NCBI RefSeq assembly: GCF_001424945.1
Contig: NZ_LMCW01000001.1
Span: 63,334 to 127,333 of the forward strand
DNA from: Rhizobium sp. Root1203
GTDB taxonomy: Bacteria > Pseudomonadota > Alphaproteobacteria > Rhizobiales > Rhizobiaceae
Length of the DNA stretch: 64,000 nt
Direction: 5' to 3'
In this document: piece after piece, positions 1-7,841 of the stretch
Position numbering within the stretch: position 1 is the stretch's first letter
Layout of the letters: each line of letters begins with the position of its first letter
Notes under the pieces: generated by a model
Told to the model about the DNA's origin: nothing
Databases searched by the model: none
The model's input: only the letters and a program-made list of their open reading frames with translations
Made by a program: the position numbers and the translations under genes

Positions 1-1
1 C

Positions 2-361
2 AACGACGAGCAAATGAGCTTCTTCACCAAGAACCTGAAGAAGGGCTTGAACGACGTGCAGGCGGCAACCATGTGGTTCATGCAGCATGCGATGGCGAAG
101 CCCGACAATGCCGGCGCCGGCTCGACAGACTACATGCATCTCTTCGGTCTGGTCATCCTCGGCTACATGTGGGCGAAGATGGCGAAGGCTGCGGAGGATG
201 GCCTTGCGAACGGCGACGCGGAGCGCGAGAGCTTTCTCCGAAACAAGCTGATAACCGCGCGCTTCTTCATGGAGCGCATCATGCCCGAGACGGCGCTGCG
301 CAAGGTCCGTATCGAGGCCGGCGCGGAAACGATGATGACGCTGGCCGCCGACGCGTTTTGA
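2..361 (+). CDS. acyl-CoA dehydrogenase, C-terminal part (gene starts before the window)
   Basis: The frame is open from the first bases of the window, so the gene begins upstream; only about 119 C-terminal residues are visible. They resemble the C-terminal helical end of FadE-type acyl-CoA dehydrogenases: a MWFMQHAMAKPDNAGAGSTD stretch, then a hydrophobic helix (HLFGLVILGYMWAKMAKAA) and a closing segment ending ETMMTLAADAF. Such enzymes are FAD flavoproteins that do the first oxidation of fatty acid beta-oxidation. The two genes that follow on the same strand encode the later steps (thiolase, hydratase/dehydrogenase), which supports the call. The active-site and FAD-binding regions lie outside the window, so substrate range cannot be judged. 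Confidence 0.75.
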   Translation, partial: NDEQMSFFTKNLKKGLNDVQAATMWFMQHAMAKPDNAGAGSTDYMHLFGLVILGYMWAKMAKAAEDGLANGDAERESFLRNKLITARFFMERIMPETALRKVRIEAGAETMMTLAADAF

Positions 362-370
362 CGTGAGTGT

Positions 371-511
371 CCCCTTCTCCCCAGCGGGGAGAAGATGCCC
401 GGTAGGGCAGATGAGGGGGAGTGCGACGAAGGAGCGAGCGGCCGCAAGGCCGAACCTGTCGCCCTCTCATCCGACCCCTTCGGGGCCACCTTCTCCTCGA
501 GGGGAGAAGGG
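371..511. repeat. RIME-type rhizobial intergenic mosaic repeat
   Basis: The 200-base gap between the dehydrogenase and the thiolase is largely filled by a palindrome-rich element. Its left end is an inverted repeat (CTTCTCCCC at 374-382, GGGGAGAAG at 386-394) and its right end another (CCTTCTCC at 489-496, GGAGAAGG at 503-510), with CCCCTTCGGGG between. A segment GCCCGGTAGGGCAGATGAGG follows the left palindrome. From memory this matches the RIME1 family of Rhizobium-specific intergenic elements. It lies in transcribed space of a likely operon and could fold in RNA. Confidence 0.75.
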
Positions 512-561
512 AAATGCGCACAGAATTCACCGGCGTCACTGCCGATAGGGAGACGAGACAC

Positions 562-1770
562 ATGACCGAGGTTTTCATTTACGATCACGTCCGTACGCCG
601 CGCGGTCGGGGAAAGAAGGACGGCTCGCTGCACGAGGTGCCGTCGGTGCGCCTCGCCGCCAGGACCCTGGAGGCGATCCGCGACCGCAATGGCCTCGACA
701 CAACGACAGTCGATGACATCATCATGGGCTGCGTCGATCCAGTCATGGATGCCGGCGCCGTCATTCCGAAAGCCGCTGCGTTCGAGGCAGGTTATTCCCA
801 CAGGGCGCCCGGCATGCAGATCTCCCGCTTCTGCGCGTCCGGCCTCGATGCCGTGAATTTCGCGGCCGGCAAGATCGCCCAGGGGGCAGATGACATCGTG
901 ATCGCCGGCGGAGTCGAAAGCATGTCCCGCGTCGGCCTCGGCATGTCCGGCGGCGCCTGGTTCATGGATCCTTCGGTCAACTTTCCGGCCTACTTCATGC
1001 CGCAGGGCGTCTCGGCCGACCTGATCGCCACCAAATACGGATTCAGCCGGGACGACGTCGATGCCTACGCCGTCGAAAGCCAGAAGCGCGCCGCCAATGC
1101 CTGGGAGAAGGGTTACTTCAAGAACTCGGTCGTCCCGGTAAAGGACCAGAATGGCCTGACGATCCTTGCACACGACGAGCACATGCGCCCCGGCACCGAC
1201 ATGCAGGCGCTGGCATCGCTCAACCCTTCCTTCCAGATGCCCGGCGAGATGGGCGGCTTCGAAGCCGTTGGCATCCAGGCCCATCCGGAAATCGAGCGCA
1301 TCAACTATGTGCATCATGCCGGCAACTCCTCCGGCATCGTCGATGGCGCGGCGGCTGTCCTGCTCGGCTCGAAGGCCGGCGGCGAAAGCATGGGCCTGAA
1401 GCCACGCGGCCGCATCAAGGCTTTCGCCAACATCGGCTCCGATCCTGCGCTGATGCTGACCGGGCCGGTCGACGTCACCGAGAAACTTTTGAAGCGTACG
1501 GGCATGACGCTCGACGACATCGATCTCTTCGAGCTCAACGAAGCCTTTGCCGCCGTGGTGCTTCGCTACATGCAGGCCTTCGCGATCCCGCACGACCAGA
1601 TCAACGTCAATGGGGGCGCGATCGCCATGGGTCATCCGCTCGGCGCTACCGGCGCGATGATCCTCGGCACGGTGCTGGACGAATTGGAACGCCGCGACCT
1701 CAACACCGCGCTGGTCACTCTCTGCATCGGTGCGGGGATGGGCACGGCAACGGTGATTGAACGGGTCTAA
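562..1770 (+). CDS. fadA: acetyl-CoA C-acyltransferase (thiolase, beta-oxidation)
   Basis: A 402-residue type II thiolase that cleaves 3-ketoacyl-CoA with CoA to release acetyl-CoA, the last beta-oxidation step. The acyl-accepting cysteine is C91 in SRFCASGLDAV. H358 lies in GGAIAMGHPLGATGA and the second catalytic cysteine C388 in TLCIGAGMG, all at the usual family positions. The ATG at 562 is chosen because it gives the family N-terminus (MTEVFIYDHVRTP) and follows AGGGAG; an open frame further upstream runs through the RIME repeat and is not coding. The gene lies between an acyl-CoA dehydrogenase and the hydratase/dehydrogenase, consistent with a fad operon. The symbol is by function; chain-length preference cannot be read from sequence. 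Confidence 0.9.
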   Translation: MTEVFIYDHVRTPRGRGKKDGSLHEVPSVRLAARTLEAIRDRNGLDTTTVDDIIMGCVDPVMDAGAVIPKAAAFEAGYSHRAPGMQISRFCASGLDAVNFAAGKIAQGADDIVIAGGVESMSRVGLGMSGGAWFMDPSVNFPAYFMPQGVSADLIATKYGFSRDDVDAYAVESQKRAANAWEKGYFKNSVVPVKDQNGLTILAHDEHMRPGTDMQALASLNPSFQMPGEMGGFEAVGIQAHPEIERINYVHHAGNSSGIVDGAAAVLLGSKAGGESMGLKPRGRIKAFANIGSDPALMLTGPVDVTEKLLKRTGMTLDDIDLFELNEAFAAVVLRYMQAFAIPHDQINVNGGAIAMGHPLGATGAMILGTVLDELERRDLNTALVTLCIGAGMGTATVIERV

Positions 1771-1795
1771 AGAGATCGTCGAGCGAGATCAGCCA

Positions 1796-1987
1796 ATGGG
1801 ACAAAACGAGGCAAAGCGCCACTTCGAACTCCGCAACCTCGACAAGGACATGAGGAAGGCCGCCGAAGATGCAGCCTACGTCGTGACGAAGGAGAGAGCC
1901 AAAGCGATGAGGATCGAAAACCGCGGCATGCTGGTTTTCCTTATTCTGCTCGTTGGTCTGGTTTGTTGCCTGCTCGGCGCCTTCTGA
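1796..1987 (+). CDS. small single-pass membrane protein, unknown function
   Basis: A 63-residue protein, charged over its first 40 residues (many Lys, Arg, Glu, Asp), ending in one hydrophobic segment (MLVFLILLVGLVCCLLGAF) right at the C-terminus. This suggests a tail-anchored topology with the charged part in the cytoplasm. It starts 25 bases after the thiolase stop and ends 34 bases before the fadB-like start, so it is probably cotranscribed with the beta-oxidation genes. The frame also opens at a TTG at 1757 inside the thiolase gene; the ATG at 1796 is preferred. The ribosome site is weak. I do not recognise a family. Confidence 0.55.
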   Translation: MGQNEAKRHFELRNLDKDMRKAAEDAAYVVTKERAKAMRIENRGMLVFLILLVGLVCCLLGAF

Positions 1988-2021
1988 CTGTTTGGGAAAT
2001 TCAGGGAAGAGGAATCCCCCT

Positions 2022-4238
2022 ATGACCACCTACATCAATTTCACCGTCGAAACCGACGCAGACGGCATCGCCCTCGTCACCTGGGACATGCCCGGCAAGT
2101 CCATGAACGTCTTCACGTCCGACGTGATGGAAGAGCTCGACGCCATCATCGACCAGACGGTTGCCGATAGCGCCGTCAAGGGCGTCGTCGTCACCTCGGG
2201 CAAGTCCACCTTCTCCGGTGGAGCCGATCTGTCGATGATCAAATCGATGTTCACCTTCTTCAACGAAGAGAAGGTCAGGGACCCGGACAATGCCGCCCGG
2301 AAGCTTTTCGATCTCGTCGGCCGTATGACTGGCCTGTTTCGCAAGCTGGAAACATCGGGCAAGCCGTGGGTTTCCGCGATCAACGGAACCTGCATGGGCG
2401 GCGCGCTCGAAATGTCGCTCGCCTGCCATGGCCGCGTCGCCTCGAATGCGAAGAGCGTCAAGATCGCGCTTCCCGAGGTCAAGGTCGGCATCTTCCCGGG
2501 TGCCGGCGGAACGCAGCGCGTCTCGCGTCTGGCCGACGCCCAGTCTGCCTTGCAGATGATGACGACCGGCCAGTCTTTGACGGCCGCGCGCGCCAAGGCG
2601 ATGAACCTCGTGCATCAGGTGGTCGAGCCTGATCAGTTGATCCCGGCCGCCAAGCAGATGATCAAGGACGGTCTGAAGGCCGTCGCCCCCTGGGACGAAA
2701 GAGGGTTCAAGGCGCCCGGCGGCGGTATCTGGACGCCGGCGTCGGCCCAGCTGTGGCCAGCAGCGCCGGCCATTCTGCGCCGCGAGACTGCGGGCAATTA
2801 TCCAGGCGCCCTGGCGATCCTGAAATGCGTCTACGAAGGTCTGCAGGTTCCCTTCGATACGGCCTTGAAGATCGAACAGCGCTATTTCACCGAAGTGCTG
2901 CAGACCACCGAAGCCTTCTCGATGATCCGTTCGCTGTTCATCTCCATGCAGGAGCTCGGCAAGGGTGCTCGCCGTCCCGCCGGCATTCCCAAGACGGAGT
3001 TCAGGAAGGTCGGCGTCGTCGGCGCCGGTTTCATGGGCGCATCGATCGCCTATGTCACTGCCGCCGCCGGCATTCCCGTCACGCTCGTCGACCGCGACAT
3101 CGAAGCGGCCACCAAGGGTAAATCCGTGTCCGAAGGCCTGGTGAAGGACTCAATCAGTAAGGGAAGACTTACTCAGGATGAGGGCGCGGCACTGCTTTCC
3201 CGCATCACTCCTTCAGCCGAATACACGGATCTGAAGGACGTCAGCCTGGTCATCGAAGCCGTGTTCGAAGATCGCGATGTGAAGAAAGCCGTCATCGAGG
3301 CTGTCGAAGCGGTGCTTCCGGAGGGTGCGATCTTCGCCTCCAACACCTCCACGCTGCCGATCTCGGGTCTTGCGAAGAATTCGAGGCGTCCGGCCGATTT
3401 CATTGGAGTGCACTTCTTCTCCCCGGTTGAAAAGATGATGCTGACGGAGGTCATCCTCGGCAAGGAGACGGGCGACACGGCACTCGCGGTCGCGCTCGAT
3501 TATGTCGCAGCCATCAGGAAAACGCCGATTGTCGTCAATGACACGCGCGGTTTCTTCGTCAACCGATGCGTATTCCGCTATATCCACGAAGCCTACGACA
3601 TGCTGATCGAAGGCGTTCCCGCCGCGATGATCGAGAATGCGGCCAAGATGGCCGGCATGCCGGTCGGCCCGCTGTCGCTGAACGACGAGGTCGCGATCGA
3701 TCTCAGCCAGAAGATCTTGAAGGCCACCGTCGCCGATCTCGGCGAAGCCGCCGTCGATCCGAAGCACCTTGCCCTCATCAACAGGATGGTCGACGACCTC
3801 GACCGCCGCGGCCGCAAGAACGGCAGGGGATTCTACGATTACCCGGCGAAACCGGCCAAGAAGTCGCTTTGGCCGGAACTCAAGACTTTCTATCCGCAGA
3901 AGAAGGCCGACGACATCGACGTCGCCGTCCTGAAGCAGCGCTTCCTGGTCACGATCGCGCTGGAAGCCGCGCGTACCATTGAGGAAGGCATCGTCACCGA
4001 CCCCCGCGAAGCCGACGTCGGCTCTATCCTCGGTTTCGGATTTGCGCCCTATACCGGCGGCGTCCTGTCCTACATCGACGGCATGGGCGCGAAGACCTTC
4101 GTCGCGCTTTGCGACAAGCTTGCTTCCTCCTACGGGAAGCACTTCGAACCGACGGCGCTGTTGAGGGACATGGCGGCCAAGGCCGAAACCTTCTACGGGC
4201 GGTTTGATCCGTATGCGGGCACGAAGGAGGCGGCATAG
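2022..4238 (+). CDS. fadB: enoyl-CoA hydratase / 3-hydroxyacyl-CoA dehydrogenase bifunctional protein
   Basis: A 738-residue fusion doing two middle beta-oxidation steps, hydration of enoyl-CoA and NAD-dependent oxidation of the hydroxyacyl-CoA. The N-terminal crotonase domain shows SGGADL (65-70), NGTCMGGALE (121-130) and PEVKVGIFPGAGGTQ (151-165), which supply the oxyanion hole and acid/base glutamates. A Rossmann NAD site begins near 330 (VGVVGAGFMGASIAY), with HFFSPVEKM near 463, followed by the C-terminal dehydrogenase domain. AAGAGGAA precedes the ATG at 2022; an earlier in-frame GTG at 1953 would overlap the previous gene. Length matches FadB/FadJ alpha subunits, with fadA just upstream as partner. 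Confidence 0.92.
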   Translation: MTTYINFTVETDADGIALVTWDMPGKSMNVFTSDVMEELDAIIDQTVADSAVKGVVVTSGKSTFSGGADLSMIKSMFTFFNEEKVRDPDNAARKLFDLVGRMTGLFRKLETSGKPWVSAINGTCMGGALEMSLACHGRVASNAKSVKIALPEVKVGIFPGAGGTQRVSRLADAQSALQMMTTGQSLTAARAKAMNLVHQVVEPDQLIPAAKQMIKDGLKAVAPWDERGFKAPGGGIWTPASAQLWPAAPAILRRETAGNYPGALAILKCVYEGLQVPFDTALKIEQRYFTEVLQTTEAFSMIRSLFISMQELGKGARRPAGIPKTEFRKVGVVGAGFMGASIAYVTAAAGIPVTLVDRDIEAATKGKSVSEGLVKDSISKGRLTQDEGAALLSRITPSAEYTDLKDVSLVIEAVFEDRDVKKAVIEAVEAVLPEGAIFASNTSTLPISGLAKNSRRPADFIGVHFFSPVEKMMLTEVILGKETGDTALAVALDYVAAIRKTPIVVNDTRGFFVNRCVFRYIHEAYDMLIEGVPAAMIENAAKMAGMPVGPLSLNDEVAIDLSQKILKATVADLGEAAVDPKHLALINRMVDDLDRRGRKNGRGFYDYPAKPAKKSLWPELKTFYPQKKADDIDVAVLKQRFLVTIALEAARTIEEGIVTDPREADVGSILGFGFAPYTGGVLSYIDGMGAKTFVALCDKLASSYGKHFEPTALLRDMAAKAETFYGRFDPYAGTKEAA

Positions 4239-4583
4239 GCTGCCATTGGTCCTCTCTGTCGCGATCGACCGATTGCCGCCTGGCCCAGCGCCGGCGGCAA
4301 TTCCGAGCCAGTCTGCGAACTGGCCTGAGGTTGCCGCGATGATCTAGGGCCGTTGCCTCCATACATTCTTTTTGGGGCGAAGGGGCGCCTGCGGCACGAC
4401 TTGCCAAAAGCGCCTTGCGTTGGACACAATTTCCGATTAAAAGCTCGCCATCGATCTTGCTAGATGGACTTTGTTTCGGCCACTCGTGCCGTTCCTGGCG
4501 AACTTCCTCCAAAATCGGTCTTCATCGCACTTCGGTTTTGGCCGGCGTGTATATTCTATGTACGATTTGAAAAGGATATCGTC
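4239..4583. other. intergenic region with a hairpin and a long cold-shock leader
   Basis: This 345-base stretch has no convincing gene. A perfect 9-bp inverted repeat with a 12-base loop (ATTGCCGCC at 4272-4280, GGCGGCAAT at 4293-4301) lies 33 bases past the fadB-like stop, followed by a 6-bp hairpin (4307-4324). No T tract follows, so termination is uncertain. The rest probably contains the promoter and 5' leader of the cold-shock gene; csp genes usually have long leaders. I cannot place a promoter with confidence. Confidence 0.45.
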
Positions 4584-4793
4584 ATGAGCACAGGTACAGT
4601 TAAGTGGTTCAACGCAACCAAGGGCTTCGGCTTCATTCAGCCTGACGACGGCGCTGCCGACGTTTTTGTTCACATCTCTGCAGTTGAACGCGCTGGCATG
4701 CGCGACCTCACGGACGGCCAGAAGCTGTCCTACGAGCTCGTAGCTGACAAGCGTTCCGGCAAGATGTCGGCAGATCGCCTGCAGGCTATCTAA
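4584..4793 (+). CDS. cspA: cold-shock domain protein (CspA family)
   Basis: A 69-residue single cold-shock domain that binds single-stranded RNA/DNA as an RNA chaperone. Both RNA-binding motifs are intact: KGFGFIQP (RNP1) and VFVHIS (RNP2), after the standard start [13 protein letters not shown]. The ATG at 4584 fits the family length and follows AAAAGGATAT. The frame is open further upstream but the extra residues do not belong to the family. It is monocistronic: a good intrinsic terminator follows at 4870. The symbol is generic, since rhizobia carry several csp copies. Confidence 0.9.
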   Translation: MSTGTVKWFNATKGFGFIQPDDGAADVFVHISAVERAGMRDLTDGQKLSYELVADKRSGKMSADRLQAI

Positions 4794-4869
4794 GCCCTAC
4801 AGGTTAGAAATATCATCTCCGAACCGTGACCACGGATGTACTGGCACGGTTCGTCGAGATGGAAGGGAA

Positions 4870-4893
4870 GGTCGGGTTTGCCCGGCCTTTTTT
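4870..4893 (+). terminator. intrinsic terminator of the cold-shock gene
   Basis: A 7-bp stem (GGTCGGG at 4870-4876, CCCGGCC at 4881-4887, one G-U pair), 4-base loop, then six T residues. It ends the cspA transcript 77 bases after its stop codon. Confidence 0.85.
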
Positions 4894-4951
4894 CGTTTTT
4901 GCGGTGTGTCTGCCTTTTCGAGCCGTCGCGGCCGCAGTGGGGCCAGCGTCA

Positions 4952-5449
4952 TCAGGCGGACGGGTCGGACTCGAGCGCCATCATCACTTTCATCATGGTC
5001 TCCCGCGCGTCGTCGAGTTCGGCTTTGCTGAACGCGGCTCCAAGCCGATTCGCCCATGTCGCCTGCGCGGCCTCGATCGCCGATAAGCGCAAGGCACCTT
5101 CTTCGCTGAGCCGTACGAGCTTGGCGCGCTGGTGCTGCGGATTGTCGGCATAGGCAATGAACCCTTCGCGTTGCAGCGTATCGGCAAGTCGCTGGATGCC
5201 CTGCCGGGCGACGCCCAGTGCGCGCGCGATCTGAGCAACGGAGAGTTCGCCGGTGCGAGCCGCCGCAAGGATCTGCCAGCGCGCGCTGGTTTGACCCGCC
5301 GGCCGTGCGAGGTGATCGCCGGCCGCAGTCAGGTGGCCGGCAAGCCGAAGTGCGGTAATTGCGAACAGAGAGAGGGCATCGCCCTCCGAGGTTCGGTTCG
5401 GGCGATTCTGTTTGACAACATGTTGTCCATTTTGTACGTATTCGGCCAT
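4952..5449 (-). CDS. MarR-family transcriptional regulator
   Basis: A 165-residue winged-helix regulator of the MarR type. The recognition region runs about residues 65-105 ([20 protein letters not shown], then [20 protein letters not shown] as the wing). It is divergent from the GFA gene. Two near-identical palindromes sit in the divergent region (5414-5427 and 5449-5464), one overlapping its start codon and the other inside its first codons, which suggests it represses both itself and the GFA gene. The only in-frame start is the ATG at 5449 and no clear ribosome site precedes it, so translation may be weak or leaderless. Ligand unknown. Confidence 0.85.
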   Translation of the reverse strand: MAEYVQNGQHVVKQNRPNRTSEGDALSLFAITALRLAGHLTAAGDHLARPAGQTSARWQILAAARTGELSVAQIARALGVARQGIQRLADTLQREGFIAYADNPQHQRAKLVRLSEEGALRLSAIEAAQATWANRLGAAFSKAELDDARETMMKVMMALESDPSA

Positions 5450-5464
5450 GACAACATATTGTCA
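5414..5464. promoter_or_regulatory. two MarR-type operator palindromes with overlapping divergent promoters
   Basis: Operator 1 is the perfect 14-base palindrome GACAACATGTTGTC (5414-5427). Operator 2 is TGACAACATATTGTCA (5449-5464). Their centres are 36 bases apart and they share the half-site TGACAACA. On the plus strand TTGACA (5412-5417), a 17-base spacer and TACGTA (5435-5440) form a good sigma-70 promoter for the GFA gene, with operator 1 covering its -35 box. On the minus strand another TTGACA is formed at 5465-5460 inside operator 2. Confidence 0.7.
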
Positions 5465-5495
5465 AATCCGAAGGCGTGCGCAAGAGGAGAACGTG

Positions 5496-5900
5496 ATGAA
5501 AAAGACCTACAGGGGCAGCTGCCATTGCGGGAATGTTCGATACGAGGTCGAAGTCGACCTCCAGGCCGGGACCGGCCGCTGCAATTGCTCGGTCTGCGCC
5601 AAGACCCGATATTGGGGCGCCAACGTCAAGCCGGGCGACTTCCGGCTGCTCTGCGAGGAAGCCGCAGCCGGCGATTATCAGTTTGCGTCGATGAGCGGAC
5701 ACCATCGCTTCTGCAGGACGTGCGGTCTGCACGCCTACGGCCACGGGCATATTGAAGCGATCGGTGGCGATTACGTCTCGATCAACATAGCCTGCCTCGA
5801 CGACATTTCCCCGGAGGAGCTGGCCGCGCTGCCCGTCCGCTACATGGACGGACGCCACGACAACTGGTGGAACGAACCGGCGGTAACGAGCTACCTGTAG
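5496..5900 (+). CDS. GFA-domain (Mss4-like) zinc protein
   Basis: A 134-residue protein of the glutathione-dependent formaldehyde-activating (GFA) fold. Zinc ligands are visible as CHCG near the N-terminus, CNCSVC around residues 32-37 and CRTCG around residue 74. The name of the family comes from one member; most members have no proven formaldehyde role, so the substrate is open. The start at 5496 follows AAGAGGAGA and gives the family start [13 protein letters not shown]. It is divergent from a MarR regulator and downstream of a promoter overlapped by the MarR-type operator, so it is probably inducible by that regulator's ligand. Confidence 0.85.
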   Translation: MKKTYRGSCHCGNVRYEVEVDLQAGTGRCNCSVCAKTRYWGANVKPGDFRLLCEEAAAGDYQFASMSGHHRFCRTCGLHAYGHGHIEAIGGDYVSINIACLDDISPEELAALPVRYMDGRHDNWWNEPAVTSYL

Positions 5901-5903
5901 CCC

Positions 5904-7103
5904 TCAGGCCGCCAGTCGCACCGCCTTCGCCCTCTCGGCGCGAAGGCCGAACAAGCCGGCGACGGTGACAAGAATGATCGCCGTTGCGTAGATATCGGTG
6001 GTCAGCTGGTAGCCGAGCGATTTCGCCAGGAAACCTGCAACGATCGCCGGCAGGCTGAACGCGAGATAGCTCTGGATGTAGAAGGCGGAGAGAAGCTCAG
6101 CCCTCTCGTCGGCCTTGGCCAGCGGCATGATCGTCCCGATGGATCCGAGGAAGTTGGTGCCGAATCCGGCGCCGGTCAGAACGGTGCCCGCCAGGAGCAG
6201 CGGCACGCTGCCGAGATGGACGCCGGCGACGACCGTCAGGATGCCGAGCGTCGTCGCGAGCGTTCCAAAGCCGAGGTTTGCCATCGCGGACTTGCTGCGC
6301 CTGAGATAGACGGCGGTGGCGCCTGCCACCATAAGCGCGGTGACCACCGAGCCGCCCGTGAGGGGTGCGTGGTTCCCCGTGGTGCTCACCACAAGGGAGG
6401 GCACCAGCGAGAGATAGAAACCGCCCAGCGTCCAGTTTGCAATGTTGATCGGCGTCACCAGGGAGAGTGAGCGCCTCACCTGCGGCGGTATTGCAACGCG
6501 CGGCTTCAGCGACCCCCACACGCCCGGCCGAGTTCCGCCTGTTTCGCCTGTGGCCCAGATTGCAGCAGCCTGGACGATGAAGGCAACCAGCAGGATCGCA
6601 TAGACGAGATGCAGTGGAAACGGGCCGTACTGGATCAGTGCGCTGGTGCCGATCGCGCCGACCGCCATGCCTGAAAGCGGCGCGATGGAGTTGACGAGCT
6701 GTCCCTTCGCGCGGTCGACATCGACAAGTGCCGCCCCGATGGAGGCGCCGGCAATGCCGGTCGCCAGACCTTGCACGATCCGCGCGGCGATCAGCCAGCT
6801 TGGTCCGCTTGCAACCACGAACAGTCCCATGGCGACGATCTCCAGGATCAGCGCAGCGAAGATCACCGGCCTGCGCCCAAGATGGTCGGAGATCGAGCCG
6901 GCAACCAGCAGTGCGCAGAGCAGCGCGAACGCATAGACCGCGAAGATGACCGTGATCAGGACCGGGGAAACGGCGAAATATTCCTGATAGATCCGATAGA
7001 GGGGCGTCGGTGCTGCCGACGCCCCGAAGAAGGTCGCGAGCGTCACGGCGTGGAAGCGGATGGGATTTGGCTTCGTCTCTATGGATTCGTGGCCGCCGAA
7101 CAT
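5904..7103 (-). CDS. MFS transporter (drug/metabolite exporter type)
   Basis: A 399-residue inner-membrane protein with about 12 hydrophobic segments and the MFS motif between helices 2 and 3 (GSISDHLGRRPVI, near residue 70). The N-terminus is short and cytoplasmic. It converges with the GFA gene, leaving only three bases between stops, and is divergent from a TetR regulator at 7242, which suggests efflux of a compound sensed by that regulator. Substrate is not predictable from sequence. Confidence 0.85.
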   Translation of the reverse strand: MFGGHESIETKPNPIRFHAVTLATFFGASAAPTPLYRIYQEYFAVSPVLITVIFAVYAFALLCALLVAGSISDHLGRRPVIFAALILEIVAMGLFVVASGPSWLIAARIVQGLATGIAGASIGAALVDVDRAKGQLVNSIAPLSGMAVGAIGTSALIQYGPFPLHLVYAILLVAFIVQAAAIWATGETGGTRPGVWGSLKPRVAIPPQVRRSLSLVTPINIANWTLGGFYLSLVPSLVVSTTGNHAPLTGGSVVTALMVAGATAVYLRRSKSAMANLGFGTLATTLGILTVVAGVHLGSVPLLLAGTVLTGAGFGTNFLGSIGTIMPLAKADERAELLSAFYIQSYLAFSLPAIVAGFLAKSLGYQLTTDIYATAIILVTVAGLFGLRAERAKAVRLAA

Positions 7104-7164
7104 ATATAAGCCTCTTAAAGCTAAGTCATTGCGTTAGTCCATGTAGGCGCCATGCAAAATAAAA

Positions 7165-7208
7165 GCAAATAATTTGCGTTAACAGATGGGTCAAAGATTT
7201 TGATCCAT
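7165..7208. promoter_or_regulatory. candidate TetR operators between the MFS and tetR genes
   Basis: Two inverted repeats lie in the 138-base divergent gap. GCAAAT/ATTTGC (7165-7177) is perfect with a 1-base centre. ATGGGTCAAA (7186-7195) and TTTGATCCAT (7199-7208) pair at 9 of 10 positions with a 3-base centre, and sit 34 bases before the tetR start. The second has the size expected of a TetR-family operator. Confidence 0.5.
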
Positions 7209-7241
7209 GGCGCGCACGGAAGAAAAGGTCAGGTTTCCGCA

Positions 7242-7841
7242 ATGGCGGCAAAAGAGAATCTTCGCCCGGGCGGGCGTAGCGCCAGGGTCCAGGCATCGGT
7301 GCACAAGGCCGCTCAGGCGCTGCTGAAGTCGATGGAACGCGCGGAAGTGACGATCCCGCTGATCGCGGCCGAAGCCGGCGTGACCCCTTCCACGATCTAT
7401 CGCCGATGGGGCGATCTTCAGGAACTGCTGGCCGACGTCGCCGTGGAGCGTCTGCGCCCCGACATGCAGCCGGTCGATACCGGCAGCGGCAGGGACGACC
7501 TTGAAGCGTGGGCCGACCAGTACGCCGAGGAGATGTCGTCGGGCATCGGTCGCGAGATGATCCGGGACGTGCTTGCCGCGCAGGACAACGCGAATGCCTG
7601 CATGTGTTACGCATTTACCCGGCAGCAGATCGAGCTGATCGGCAAGCGGGCGCAAAGCCGGGGCGAGAACTTCCCGCCCGTCGACGCCGTGGTCGATCGC
7701 GTCGTGGCGCCGATCATATACCGTATCCTCTTCGGCGACGAACCGACTGGAGACTACGTGCGCGATCTTGTGGCCGGCGTCATGAGCGGAGAAAGCGTCG
7801 CTACTCTGCCGCCGCTCGCTTCTGCGCGGAAACCTGGATGA
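7242..7841 (+). CDS. TetR-family transcriptional regulator
   Basis: A 199-residue regulator. The N-terminal helix-turn-helix spans about residues 36-57 (VTIPLIAAEAGVTPSTIYRR), followed by WGDLQELLADV, the typical TetR helix 4. The C-terminal half resembles TetR_C ligand domains. The ATG at 7242 follows AAAAGGTCAGG; an upstream in-frame TTG at 7200 would lie inside the operator. It is divergent from the MFS transporter and probably controls it. Its last 41 bases overlap the 3' end of the converging histidine kinase gene. Confidence 0.85.
   Translation: MAAKENLRPGGRSARVQASVHKAAQALLKSMERAEVTIPLIAAEAGVTPSTIYRRWGDLQELLADVAVERLRPDMQPVDTGSGRDDLEAWADQYAEEMSSGIGREMIRDVLAAQDNANACMCYAFTRQQIELIGKRAQSRGENFPPVDAVVDRVVAPIIYRILFGDEPTGDYVRDLVAGVMSGESVATLPPLASARKPG

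Noticed and set aside
421..561. N-terminal extension of the thiolase
   Set aside because: It is translated from the RIME repeat and does not match thiolases; the ATG at 562 with AGGGAG fits.
163..1635. 490-residue open frame antisense to the thiolase gene
   Set aside because: Product has no recognisable domain and the opposite strand encodes a full thiolase; it is a high-GC shadow frame.
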